A stretch of DNA of 37,865 nt from Candidatus Omnitrophota bacterium (GCA_016206805.1 JACQQX010000038.1:1-37865), one strand, 5' to 3'. Positions 1 through 6,312 are shown, numbered from the stretch's first letter. The notes: generated by a model from the letters alone, not told the origin. Program-made: numbers and translations.

Positions 1-1150
1 AATAACGACTTGATTCCTCGGCTTCGCTCGGAATGACTAAGGGTCCAGGTTCCTGTTGAGTCACACAATGAATGGAACCCAGCCCATGCACCAGCGCCGC
101 GCATTCGATGCCGATGACTTTGCGGGATGGAAATACTTTTTGGATAATGTTGAGCGCTGTCCTGTCGTTTTTGTGGCTGTAGGTGGGCACAAGAACAACG
201 CCGTTGGCGATGTAAAAATTGGCATAACTGGCTGGCAGGCGGACCCTGTCATTGCGAGGAGGTCGCCGCGGCGACCGACGAAGCAATCTCGGCGCTGAGA
301 TTGCTTCGACCGCTTGCGGCGGTCTCGCAATGGCAATCCCTGGCATCGGTAATTCGATCACGCGAAGTCGTTTTCCGTCCTGATCTGTCTCCTTTTTCAA
401 AATTTCAAGATTTTCCCGGAGAATGGCATGATTTTTATCCCGCTTATCATTTTCAGCGACCGTTAGAATGGTTCTCGGCCCCACAAATCGCGCGATGTCA
501 TCCACATGGCCGTCCGTGTCGTCGCCCTCTATCCCCTCTTTGAGCCAAATGGTTTTTGTGACGCCGAGGTATTTTTTGAGATAACCCTCGATCTGTTTTT
601 TGGAAAGATGAGAGTTACGGTTAGAATTGAGCAGGCATTGCTCGGTGGTGAGGCAGGTGCCAAGGCCATTCATGTCAATCGATCCGCCCTCAAGCACAAT
701 GCCCGGGTCAACGCGCTCATAACTTTTCAGCGCCTTGATCCTATCCACAACACCATTGTCCCGCGCGAGGTCTGTATACTTCCCTCCCCAAGCATTAAAT
801 ATCCACTTTGTCAGAACGGGGTCAGACCCCTGTGGATAACTTCGAGTTATCCACAGGGGTCTGACCCCGCAAACGAAGATCGGGCCGTAATCCCGGATCC
901 AGGTGTCTACTGTTTTGACTTTATGAAAAATTAGGTTTTGGGCGCGGGCGGCGCGAGGGAGACAGGCGCGGATTTTTGAGGCGGCTTTTTTGTCATTCAC
1001 CAGCAGATTGACCCGTTCCCCCGGCAAAAGCGCGCGGATCATTTCCAGATACGTTCGCTCAACCTTCCTTAATAGAGAACCGGGCCAGGTGGTTTTATTG
1101 GTCGGCCAGGTCAGCCAAGTAGCCGCGTGCGGCTCCCATTCGGCGGGCAT
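1..1150 (-). CDS. aguA: Agmatine deiminase, partial (3' end outside window), with in-frame repeat insertions
   Basis: Not in the ORF track because the frame stays open through the left edge. Translating from the ATG at 1150 gives an uninterrupted frame starting MPAEWEPHAATWLTWP, with the family hallmarks DTWIRDYGPIF, FNAWGGKY, LEGGSIDMNG, LTTEQCLLNSNRN, GDDTDGHVDD and, near the end, GSIHCVTQQ holding the catalytic Cys. The family hydrolyses agmatine to N-carbamoylputrescine; the next enzyme, AguB, is encoded just upstream. Compared with the family, residues around 100-117 are an extra 17-codon segment encoded by a 51-bp perfect palindrome, and a stretch of about 28 codons before RLPASYANFY is encoded by an 83-bp inverted repeat. 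Both keep the frame. After the usual end at TQQ the frame runs into a third repeat (PLVIPSEAEES) with no stop before the edge. No Shine-Dalgarno precedes the start; a repeat lies 12 nt upstream. Family assignment is firm; whether the enzyme is active is unknown. Confidence 0.9.
   Translation of the reverse strand, partial: MPAEWEPHAATWLTWPTNKTTWPGSLLRKVERTYLEMIRALLPGERVNLLVNDKKAASKIRACLPRAARAQNLIFHKVKTVDTWIRDYGPIFVCGVRPLWITRSYPQGSDPVLTKWIFNAWGGKYTDLARDNGVVDRIKALKSYERVDPGIVLEGGSIDMNGLGTCLTTEQCLLNSNRNSHLSKKQIEGYLKKYLGVTKTIWLKEGIEGDDTDGHVDDIARFVGPRTILTVAENDKRDKNHAILRENLEILKKETDQDGKRLRVIELPMPGIAIARPPQAVEAISAPRLLRRSPRRPPRNDRVRLPASYANFYIANGVVLVPTYSHKNDRTALNIIQKVFPSRKVIGIECAALVHGLGSIHCVTQQEPGPLVIPSEAEESSRY
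10..37. repeat. Palindromic repeat (GTCATTCCGAGC...GAGGAATC family), partial copy
   Basis: On the minus strand this reads GTCATTCCGAGCGAAGCCGA and continues into GGAATCAA, matching copies at 1163, 3548, 3983 and 6234. It is read as VIPSEAEES by the aguA frame, extending that protein beyond its normal C-terminus. The partner arm would lie outside the window. Confidence 0.8.
250..332. repeat. Palindromic repeat (CATTGCGAG / CTCGCAATG family), copy 1, inside aguA
   Basis: The ends CATTGCGAGG and CTCGCAATG are inverted. Inside are further inverted words: GAAGCAATCTC with GAGATTGCTTC, and two GC-rich hairpins. The element interrupts aguA between ELPMPG and RLPASYANFY but leaves the frame open. 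A second member of the family lies at 26090-26155. Confidence 0.85.
818..868. repeat. 51-bp perfect palindrome inserted in aguA, with two inverted DnaA-box-like 9-mers
   Basis: Arms of 24 bp around a 3-nt centre. Each arm carries GGGGTCAGACCCC, itself a palindrome-like word, followed by TGTGGATAA/TTATCCACA (831-839 and 847-855), identical to the strict E. coli DnaA-box consensus. The length is a multiple of three, so the aguA frame is preserved. GGGGTCAGACCCC-type palindromes resemble REP elements moved by Y1/RAYT transposases; that link is an inference, as no transposase is present in the window. Confidence 0.9.
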
Positions 1151-1162
1151 TCTACACACCAT

Positions 1163-1274
1163 GTCATTCCGAGCCTGCCTGCCGGCAGGCAGGCGTTAGC
1201 CGAGGAATCAACTTGATCCCTCGACTCGCCGGAGCTTGTCCCGAGTGCAATCGAGGGAGCTCGCTCGGGATGAC
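1163..1274. repeat. Palindromic repeat (GTCATTCCGAGC family) between aguB and aguA
   Basis: Starts GTCATTCCGAG and ends CTCGGGATGAC. It contains the GC-rich hairpin CCTGCCTGCCGGCAGGCAGG and internal inverted words (CCTCGACT, AATCGAGG). It fills almost all of the aguB-aguA gap, leaving only 12 nt before the aguA ATG, and so probably displaced the original ribosome binding site. Confidence 0.9.
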
Positions 1275-1275
1275 A

Positions 1276-2115
1276 TTACCGCGACGCGATTCCCTGGTAA
1301 GCGTCAATTCTTCTGTCTCTGAGGAACGGCCACTCACGGCGGGTGCGTTCCACTTTCTTTAAATCACAATCCACGATGACAATCTCTTCCCCTGATCCCC
1401 CCTGGCGGACAATTTCCCCAAAAGGATCCGCGACAAATGAGCCGCCCCAATACTTGAAGTCCTCCTCCGTCCCTACGCGATTGGCGGCGGCGACATAAAC
1501 ACCGTTGGCGATGGCATGACCCCTTTGCACGGTGCGCCAGGACTCTTCATAGCTTTTAGCCTCGACGGCCTTTCCTTTCTTCCACCCGATGGCGGTGGGA
1601 TAAAAAAGGATGTCGGCGCCGGCCAGCGCCGTCAGGCGCGCGGCCTCCGGGAACCACTGGTCCCAGCAGACCAGGACGCCGATGTCCGCATAACGCGTTT
1701 TAAAACTGCGAAAACCCAGATCCCCCGGCACAAAATAAAACTTCTCGTAAAAACCGGGGTCATCAGGGATATGCATCTTGCGATACTTGCCCAGCAGTCC
1801 CCCATCGGCGTCGATCACCACAGCGGTGTTGTGATAAACCCCTTTACGGCGCTTTTCAAAAAGTGAAGCGATGATGACGATGGAATTTTCTTTGGCGATT
1901 CGGGAAAGCGCTTCAGTGGTCGGTCCCGGGATAGGCTCGGCCAGGTCAAAATTCCCAGCTTCCTCTTTTTTACAAAAATAAGGCGTGCGGAAAAGCTCCT
2001 GCAGGCAGACGATTTTCGCGCCTTTATCCGCGGCTTTGCCAATAAGGCCAATGGCCTTCCGCAAATTGGCGGCGGTGCCATTTGTGCAGGACATCTGTAC
2101 TAAAGCGATCTTCAC
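1276..2115 (-). CDS. aguB: N-carbamoylputrescine amidase
   Basis: Nitrilase-superfamily enzyme of about 279 residues that hydrolyses N-carbamoylputrescine to putrescine, ammonia and CO2. The Glu-Lys-Cys triad is visible in CLQELFRTPYF, KYRKMHIPDDPGF and VLVCWDQWFPE, and the AguB-type signature QWFPEAARLTALAGADILFYPTAIGW separates it from other nitrilases. The ORF track starts at a TTG (2133). I prefer the GTG at 2115 (VKIALVQMS), which follows GGAGG at 11 nt; the family begins at this point. It follows the TPR gene directly in an apparent hemW-TPR-aguB-aguA operon. With aguA it forms the arginine-decarboxylase-dependent putrescine route; no decarboxylase is in the window. Confidence 0.93.
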   Translation of the reverse strand: MKIALVQMSCTNGTAANLRKAIGLIGKAADKGAKIVCLQELFRTPYFCKKEEAGNFDLAEPIPGPTTEALSRIAKENSIVIIASLFEKRRKGVYHNTAVVIDADGGLLGKYRKMHIPDDPGFYEKFYFVPGDLGFRSFKTRYADIGVLVCWDQWFPEAARLTALAGADILFYPTAIGWKKGKAVEAKSYEESWRTVQRGHAIANGVYVAAANRVGTEEDFKYWGGSFVADPFGEIVRQGGSGEEIVIVDCDLKKVERTRREWPFLRDRRIDAYQGIASR

Positions 2116-2119
2116 GTTT

Positions 2120-2428
2120 CTATTTTCCTCCAAAACTTAAAACCACGGCCTTGGCCTTTTCTTCCTCAGCCCTTTCCTTCATTCCCTTTTTCATGTAGAA
2201 AATGGAAAGATTGGTATGCGCCATCGGGTATTCGGGACGCATGGCCGCAAGCCGCGTCGTCCAGTCGATGGCCTCGTCCAAACGGCCCATTTTATAATAA
2301 ATCATCCCCAGCGACTCATAAGCGTCCGCGCAGTCGGGATGGCTTTCGATCAGCGACAAAAGCGCGGCGGCCGCTTCTTCCTTTTTTCCGGCGGCAAACA
2401 AGTCAATCGCTTTTTCGTATTCTATCAT
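2120..2428 (-). CDS. Small tetratricopeptide-repeat protein
   Basis: A 102-residue protein without a signal peptide, composed of about two and a half TPR units. The first (EKAIDLFAAGKKEEAAAALLSLIESHPDCADAY) and second (ESLGMIYYKMGRLDEAIDWTTRLAAMRPEYPMAH) show the usual W/L-G-Y-A-P spacing, and a third helix pair follows (TNLSIFYMKKGMKERAEEE). It is likely a cytoplasmic protein-interaction scaffold; the partner is unknown. Its ATG overlaps the hemW stop by 4 nt (ATGA), and its stop overlaps the Shine-Dalgarno region of aguB, so it is translationally coupled on both sides. Confidence 0.85.
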   Translation of the reverse strand: MIEYEKAIDLFAAGKKEEAAAALLSLIESHPDCADAYESLGMIYYKMGRLDEAIDWTTRLAAMRPEYPMAHTNLSIFYMKKGMKERAEEEKAKAVVLSFGGK

Positions 2429-3525
2429 ATGGATAATTCCGCAAACACCGTTTCCGCGAAAAGCTGGCCTTTGGCGGTGAGTCGGATTTTTTCGGGCGTT
2501 TCTTCCACGAGACCGTTTTCTTTTAATTTTTGAATGGCCCGCCGAGGAACCGTCCCTACATCGGCGCCCTCAGTCAATCGCAAAGCCAACAACACCGTTT
2601 CCCTGGCTTTTTTTTCGGGACTCAAAATTTCGCTCTCCACAGGCTCCCAGTCTTGATTCTTTATTTTCCGAAAATACTCATCGACACTGGCGGCCAACTG
2701 CGTCCTGCGGCCATTCTCATAAGAAAAGGCTCCGGGCCCCAGTCCCAGGTATTCGCCATTGGCCCAGTAGATCTGGTTATGCCGTGACTCGAGTCCAGGC
2801 TTGGCGTAACTCAAAAGCTCATAATGCCCGAAACCGCTCCTTTTCAAAAAAGACCGGGCGAAAGAAAGCATCTCTAGCTGGAGGTCTTCACCCGGCAAAT
2901 CAAGCTTCCCTTCCTGGACATCCCTCCAAAACTTTGTTTTCTCTTCTATCGTCAACTCGTACAAAGAAACATGTTCCGGCCCCAGAGCAACGGCGGACCG
3001 CAGTGAATGCTCAACATCAGCCATCCCTTCGCCGGGGAGCGAGAGGATTAGATCCAAGCTCAGATTCCCAAAACCGGCATTTCTCAAAATCCCGAAAGAC
3101 TCGCCGATGGCATAGGCATCGTGAGAACGGTTGAGCCTGGCCAAAGTCGCGTCATTAAAAGTCTGGGCGCCAAGACTGACGCGATTGATTCCCATTCCCC
3201 GCCAGGCCGTGGCTTTTTCCACCGTCACGTCACCCGGATTGGCCTCCAGTGTCACTTCGGCGTCACTTTTAAACTGAAAATGCGCGTGGAGTAAATCAAA
3301 AAGTTTTTTCATTCCGCCCGCGTCGACCAGGGAAGGCGTGCCGCCGCCGATATAAAGTGTTTCGAAAACACGGCCGGCGAATGACCCCGCGCGCGCGGCC
3401 ACTTCCCTCTCCAGAACCTGAAAAAAATCCTCATGCGCGCTTTGCGATGACGCTAGAGTGACCACAAAATTACAGTAATGGCATTTTTTTGAGCAAAATG
3501 GGATATGAACATATAGGCCGGGCAT
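2425..3525 (-). CDS. hemW: HemW-like radical SAM protein (coproporphyrinogen III oxidase-like)
   Basis: About 366 residues. MPGLYVHIPFCSKKCHYCNF carries the radical-SAM CxxxCxxC cluster motif in the HemW/HemN context, followed by YIGGGTPSL, EANPGD, NRVSLGAQTFND and LDLILSLPGE, and a C-terminal HemN domain (HYELLSYAKPG, GLGPGAFSY). HemW proteins bind heme and are thought to act as heme chaperones for respiratory enzymes rather than as oxidases. The ORF track extends to 3642, but those 39 extra residues (SCACLPAGRR...) are read from the palindromic repeat at 3548-3640; the ATG at 3525 places HIPFC where the family has it. First gene of the hemW-TPR-agu run. Confidence 0.92.
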   Translation of the reverse strand: MPGLYVHIPFCSKKCHYCNFVVTLASSQSAHEDFFQVLEREVAARAGSFAGRVFETLYIGGGTPSLVDAGGMKKLFDLLHAHFQFKSDAEVTLEANPGDVTVEKATAWRGMGINRVSLGAQTFNDATLARLNRSHDAYAIGESFGILRNAGFGNLSLDLILSLPGEGMADVEHSLRSAVALGPEHVSLYELTIEEKTKFWRDVQEGKLDLPGEDLQLEMLSFARSFLKRSGFGHYELLSYAKPGLESRHNQIYWANGEYLGLGPGAFSYENGRRTQLAASVDEYFRKIKNQDWEPVESEILSPEKKARETVLLALRLTEGADVGTVPRRAIQKLKENGLVEETPEKIRLTAKGQLFAETVFAELSI

Positions 3526-3547
3526 GCGGGGATTATAGCAAATTAAT

Positions 3548-3640
3548 GTCATTCCGAGCGACCGAACGAAGTGAGGAAGCCGAGGAATCAACTTGTTCCC
3601 TCGACTGCGCCTGCCTGCCGGCAGGCAGGCGCAGGATGAC
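3548..3640. repeat. Palindromic repeat (GTCATTCCGAGC family) upstream of hemW
   Basis: Starts GTCATTCCGAGCGACCGAAC and ends GCAGGATGAC, containing CCTGCCTGCCGGCAGGCAGG. It lies between divergent hemW and the SWIB gene and creates the spurious hemW N-terminal extension of the ORF track. Confidence 0.88.
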
Positions 3641-3711
3641 ACTCATAATTCCCTCTTCTCTTTTCCGGGCTTTTATGATAGAACAAGGGGAAAACAAAGG
3701 GGGGAAACAAC

Positions 3712-3969
3712 GTGGCAAGAAAAGCGAATCCTGCATTCATGAAACCTTTACAACCCAGCGAAGCCCTCGCCAAAGTCGTCGGGACTAAACCTCTTCCCCG
3801 CACTCAGGTGGTGAAGAAACTCTGGGAATACATCAAGAAGAATGACCTTCAAGACAAGAAGAACAGAAGAAACATCAACGCCGACGCGAACCTGAAACCC
3901 GTTTTCAGCGGTAAGTCGCAAGTGTCGATGTTTGAAATGACCAAGCTCGTCTCGAAGCACCTCTCGTAA
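3712..3969 (+). CDS. SWIB/MDM2-domain protein
   Basis: An 85-residue protein made almost entirely of one SWIB domain: LQPSEALAKVVGTKPLPRTQVVKKLWEYIKKNDLQDKKNRRNI followed by ANLKPVFSGKSQVSMFEMTKLVSKHL, which match the domain consensus end to end. In bacteria (notably chlamydiae and related groups) such proteins are thought to be chromatin- or topoisomerase-associated, but function is not established. It starts with GTG at 3712, preceded by a purine-rich GGGGGGAAAC. It stands alone on the plus strand between two repeats, with TATGAT at 3674-3679 as a possible -10 and no convincing -35. Confidence 0.9.
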   Translation: MARKANPAFMKPLQPSEALAKVVGTKPLPRTQVVKKLWEYIKKNDLQDKKNRRNINADANLKPVFSGKSQVSMFEMTKLVSKHLS

Positions 3970-3982
3970 AATCTATCCGCTT

Positions 3983-4078
3983 GTCATTCCGAGCGAAGCC
4001 GAGGAATCTATATAAACGATCCCTCGCTTCGATCGGGATGACAGTTTTGCTTGGGATGACGATTACGTTCGGGATGAC
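3983..4078. repeat. Palindromic repeat (GTCATTCCGAGC family) with degenerate tail copies
   Basis: GTCATTCCGAGCGAAGCCGA pairs with TCGCTTCGATCGGGATGAC. Two further GGGATGAC ends follow at 4053-4060 and 4071-4078, like partial tandem copies of one arm. The end of the DUF2203 gene is read from this element. Confidence 0.85.
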
Positions 4079-4434
4079 AAAGGGATAGGCCTTCTCCCCG
4101 CGAACCCCTCTTCCAATCCGTGGTAATACCCCACTTCCGGCTCGTCACTGCGCCAGCAGAGAAACACTTCCTTCCCGTTTAAAACGCAGGGGAAATCCAC
4201 CAGGCCCTCCGAGAAGTTCCAGTCTTTGTAAGAACAGCCGAGAGATTCCAATTCATCAAAAAGATCGTCCAGGAAGTCCATTAGTCGGATGATTTCAGGA
4301 TCTTCCTCAGGTTTCTCGCGTTCCATGGAAATCGCGCGGATGGATTTGCCGGTCTTCAGGATATCGGAGACAATTTTTTTGACCAGCGGCAGGGTTTGAT
4401 TGGCTTCCTTAGGTGTGAACACCTTGGGAATCAT
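4063..4434 (-). CDS. DUF2203 family protein
   Basis: A 123-residue cytoplasmic protein that matches the DUF2203 pattern: KVFTPKEANQTLPLVKKIV at the N-terminus, a helical centre (IIRLMDFLDDLFDELESLGCSYKDW) and the signature GLVDFPCVLNGKEVFLCWRSDEPEVGYYHGLEEGFAGRRPIP. Function is unknown. The last residues (LSSRT) are translated from the neighbouring palindromic repeat, so the native stop has been replaced. It follows the DEAD-box helicase gene by 27 nt and is likely co-transcribed with it. Confidence 0.85.
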   Translation of the reverse strand: MIPKVFTPKEANQTLPLVKKIVSDILKTGKSIRAISMEREKPEEDPEIIRLMDFLDDLFDELESLGCSYKDWNFSEGLVDFPCVLNGKEVFLCWRSDEPEVGYYHGLEEGFAGRRPIPLSSRT

Positions 4435-4461
4435 GACAATAATTCTAATTTTTAGGCGGAT

Positions 4462-5679
4462 TCATCGGTGGCGGGCCTGCCCGCCGAAGCTTTGGTGGCG
4501 GGTCCGATGGGGCCGCGAATGCGCGCGGTGATGAGACGCCGGGCGTTTCTCATACGTAAAATCCGGAAGCGTCACGCGCGGCAAACGTTGATTGATCACG
4601 CGCTCAATCTCGGTAATCATCTCCTCTTCGTCGGGCGCCACCAGACTAAAAGCGTCCCCTTCGGTCTCGGCGCGCGCCGTGCGGCCGGCGCGATGAATGT
4701 AGTCCTCCGGCGTGGACGGCACATCATAGTTGATGACATGGGAAATATCCTTCACGTCGATGCCGCGCGCGGCCACATCGGTCGCCACCAACACCTGGGT
4801 TTTGCCGTATTTGAAGGAATCCAGGGCCCGTGAACGCTGGATCTGGCTGCGATCCCCATGGATGATGGCCACCTTGATACCCGCTCTTTCAAGGCTTCGG
4901 CCCACTTTATCCGCCTTGATCTTGGTGCGGGTGAAAATAATCACCGACGACATGCCGGGGTGTTCATTCAAAAGCCTCAGCAGCAACTCTGTTTTTTGCG
5001 GCTGCGACACCGGATACACCGCGTGACGGATGCCGGCCGCCGTAGTGGTCTGGGGGCTGACGCGCACCGTCACCGCGTCATGGCAGATTTCTTTGGCCAA
5101 GGTCATGATTTCCGCGGGAATAGTCGCTGAAAAAATAAGGTTTTGCCTTTTAGGGGGCAAAAGAGACAGAATGCGCTTGATGTCCGGCAGAAAACCCATG
5201 TCCATCATGCGGTCGGCCTCATCCAGCACCAGCACTTCCAACGCGCCAAAATCGATTCGCCCCGAATAAACATGGTCCAGCAGTCTCCCGGGCGTCGCGG
5301 AAATAATATCCAAACCCTGCTTCAGCATGGCAATCTGCGGATCCATCGGCACGCCGCCAAAAATGGCATGGCCTTTCAAATGCACATAACGCGACAATTT
5401 TTTCAAATGATCCATCGATTGCAACGTCAATTCGCGGGTTGGGGAAACAATCAGCGCCCTAACGCCAAGTTTCCGGCGAGGGATAGTGGATAGACGGTGC
5501 AGGATAGGCAGCACAAAAGCCGCGGTTTTACCCGTCCCGGTTTGCGCCGAAGCGATCACGTCACGACCGGCCAAAATATGAGGAATAGATTCCGCTTGAA
5601 CGGGAGTGGGCGTTTCGAAACCGAGATCCTTGATTCCCTTCAAGAGATCGGCATGAAGCCCCAAGTCATCAAATTTCAT
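4462..5679 (-). CDS. DEAD-box ATP-dependent RNA helicase, RhlE-like
   Basis: 405 residues with all helicase motifs in order: Q-motif FETPTPVQAESIP, motif I SAQTGTGKTAAF, Ia PTRELTLQ, II LDEADRMMDMGF, III FSATIP, IV IIFTRTK, V ATDVAARGIDV and VI HRAGRTARAE. It unwinds short RNA duplexes in RNA decay or ribosome assembly; the short length and MDMGF/DIKRILSLLP sequence fit the RhlE/CsdA group. The C-terminal 30 residues are basic (RAHSRPHRTRHQ), and the final part is encoded by a GC-rich inverted repeat (GACCCGCCACC / GGCCCGCCACC type). The ATG overlaps the stop of the GIY-YIG frame by 4 nt and has AGAGG 4 nt upstream. Confidence 0.93.
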   Translation of the reverse strand: MKFDDLGLHADLLKGIKDLGFETPTPVQAESIPHILAGRDVIASAQTGTGKTAAFVLPILHRLSTIPRRKLGVRALIVSPTRELTLQSMDHLKKLSRYVHLKGHAIFGGVPMDPQIAMLKQGLDIISATPGRLLDHVYSGRIDFGALEVLVLDEADRMMDMGFLPDIKRILSLLPPKRQNLIFSATIPAEIMTLAKEICHDAVTVRVSPQTTTAAGIRHAVYPVSQPQKTELLLRLLNEHPGMSSVIIFTRTKIKADKVGRSLERAGIKVAIIHGDRSQIQRSRALDSFKYGKTQVLVATDVAARGIDVKDISHVINYDVPSTPEDYIHRAGRTARAETEGDAFSLVAPDEEEMITEIERVINQRLPRVTLPDFTYEKRPASHHRAHSRPHRTRHQSFGGQARHR

Positions 5680-6026
5680 AAATCCTCTCTAAGATAAGAT
5701 GTGGTGGGCGAAGTAGGATTCGAACCCACGACCCCCTCCGTGTAAAGGAGGTGCTCTAACCCCCGCCACAAATCGTGGCGGGACTTCTTTAATAACAAGT
5801 TCAGAGTCCTTCTCCCTTGTCCTGTTTTAAAATAACTTTCCCGTTTCAAAGCTTGTGATTTGGTTTCAAATGGCTCTGTATAAATTAACTCAAAAGGGCC
5901 ATTTTGCCGAGTCCAAGCTGTCAGACCCCATCTATGCCAATTTAAGCGCTGCGCTATTGTTTTGGATGTCATGCCAACATAACGCTTATCATGCTTCTGG
6001 CTTTTCAAAACATACACAATAAACAT
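5676..6026 (-). CDS. GIY-YIG nuclease family small protein with tRNA-encoded tail
   Basis: About 116 residues. The first 80 form a compact GIY-YIG domain of the UvrC/SLX1-like small type: VYVLKSQKHDKRYVGMTS, RLNWHRWG, GPFELIYTEPFETKSQALKRESYFKTGQGRR. The GIY half is degenerate (VYV) and RYVG replaces YIG, as common in these small proteins. The ORF begins 9 nt after the CCA end of the intact tRNA-Val, with no Shine-Dalgarno, and its last 35 residues (HLLYTEGVVGSNPTSPT) are translated from the hairpin and the 3' fragment of the split tRNA-Val. It stops in an ATGA overlap with the helicase gene. It may be the mobility enzyme of the cassette flanked by the 29-bp direct repeats; that is inferred. 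Confidence 0.75.
   Translation of the reverse strand: MFIVYVLKSQKHDKRYVGMTSKTIAQRLNWHRWGLTAWTRQNGPFELIYTEPFETKSQALKRESYFKTGQGRRTLNLLLKKSRHDLWRGLEHLLYTEGVVGSNPTSPTTSYLREDL
5702..5756 (-). tRNA. 3' part of a split tRNA-Val(TAC)
   Basis: On the minus strand: GAGC (D-stem 3' side), CCTCC-TTTACAC-GGAGG (anticodon TAC), GTGGG-TTCGAAT-CCTAC (T arm) and TTCGCCC-A-CCA. The 5' half is missing here, replaced by a GC-rich hairpin. Its acceptor strand TTCGCCC pairs with GGGCGAA at 6226-6220, the 5' half of the same gene. Therefore it is a fragment of a disrupted tRNA, not a functional gene on its own. Confidence 0.85.
5754..5782. repeat. 29-bp direct repeat, left copy, flanking tRNA-Val/GIY-YIG cassette
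   Basis: CTCTAACCCCCGCCACAAAT followed by CGTGGCGGG. Identical to 6126-6154. It contains the inverted pair CCCGCCAC/GTGGCGGG and part of the tRNA D-arm (CTCTAAC). Confidence 0.95.
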
Positions 6027-6035
6027 AAATATAGA

Positions 6036-6112
6036 TGGTGGGCGGTGTAGGAATCGAACCCACGACCCCCTCCGTGTAAAGGAGGTGCTCTAACCAGCTG
6101 AGCTAACCGCCC
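6036..6112 (-). tRNA. tRNA-Val (anticodon TAC), intact, CCA encoded
   Basis: 77 nt on the minus strand. Acceptor GGGCGGT pairs with ACCGCCC, followed by A-CCA. The D arm is GCTC-AGCTGGTTA-GAGC, the anticodon arm CCTCC-TTTACAC-GGAGG, the variable loop GGGTC and the T arm GTGGG-TTCGATT-CCTAC. From TTAGAGC to GGTTCGA it is identical to the split tRNA fragment at 5702, but the acceptor stem differs (GGGCGGT against GGGCGAA), so it is a paralogue rather than a simple duplicate. It sits inside the segment bounded by the 29-bp direct repeats. Confidence 0.95.
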
Positions 6113-6125
6113 TGAATTATTGAAA

Positions 6126-6154
6126 CTCTAACCCCCGCCACAAATCGTGGCGGG
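6126..6154. repeat. 29-bp direct repeat, right copy
   Basis: Identical to 5754-5782, 372 bp away. It lies beyond the intact tRNA-Val and next to the remnant of the split tRNA 5' half. The two copies look like the duplication that accompanied insertion or recombination of the cassette. Confidence 0.95.
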
Positions 6155-6226
6155 TCCGTCTCAAAAACCGCGGCGATTGGTGGACGGGTCCGCCGTGCTT
6201 TTTGGCGGAGACTGAGCTATTCGCCC
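6155..6226 (-). pseudogene. 5' part of the split tRNA-Val plus palindromic insertion
   Basis: Minus strand 6226-6211 reads GGGCGAATAGCTCAGT, the acceptor 5' strand, D-stem and start of the D-loop of a tRNA whose 3' half is at 5702. Immediately after AGT an element begins with GTCTCCGCCAAAAA and ends with TTTTTGAGAC, an inverted pair with GC-rich words between, followed by the 29-bp direct repeat. The D-loop was thus the insertion point. Confidence 0.75.
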
Positions 6227-6233
6227 TTACGAT

Positions 6234-6310
6234 GTCATCCCGAGCCTGCCTGCCGGCAGGCAGGCGCAGCCGAGGGATCAACTTGATTCCTCGACGATGC
6301 TCGGAATGAC
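6234..6310. repeat. Palindromic repeat (GTCATCCCGAGC/GTCATTCCGAGC family)
   Basis: Begins GTCATCCCGAGCCTGCCTGC and ends GCTCGGAATGAC, including the CTGCCGGCAGG hairpin. It lies between the split tRNA and the pterin dehydratase stop. Confidence 0.88.
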
Positions 6311-6312
6311 AG

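Noticed and set aside
61-336. 91-residue minus-strand ORF
   Set aside because: Different frame of aguA, whose correct frame is open through the edge and carries family motifs.
831-855. Replication origin suggested by two perfect DnaA boxes
   Set aside because: Only two boxes, both within one mobile-looking palindrome inside a coding gene; no dnaA, dnaN, AT-rich unwinding region or further boxes nearby.
3526-3642. N-terminal extension of HemW in the ORF track
   Set aside because: The residues are the translation of a palindromic repeat and precede the conserved HIPFC start of the family.
5919-5930. GTCAGACCCC in the GIY-YIG gene as another copy of the 51-bp palindrome
   Set aside because: Only one half-word, with no inverted partner or TGTGGATAA nearby; probably chance.
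1163-6310. CRISPR-like dispersed repeats
   Set aside because: The GTCATTCCGAGC copies are scattered kilobases apart, palindromic and of variable length, without regular spacers or cas genes.
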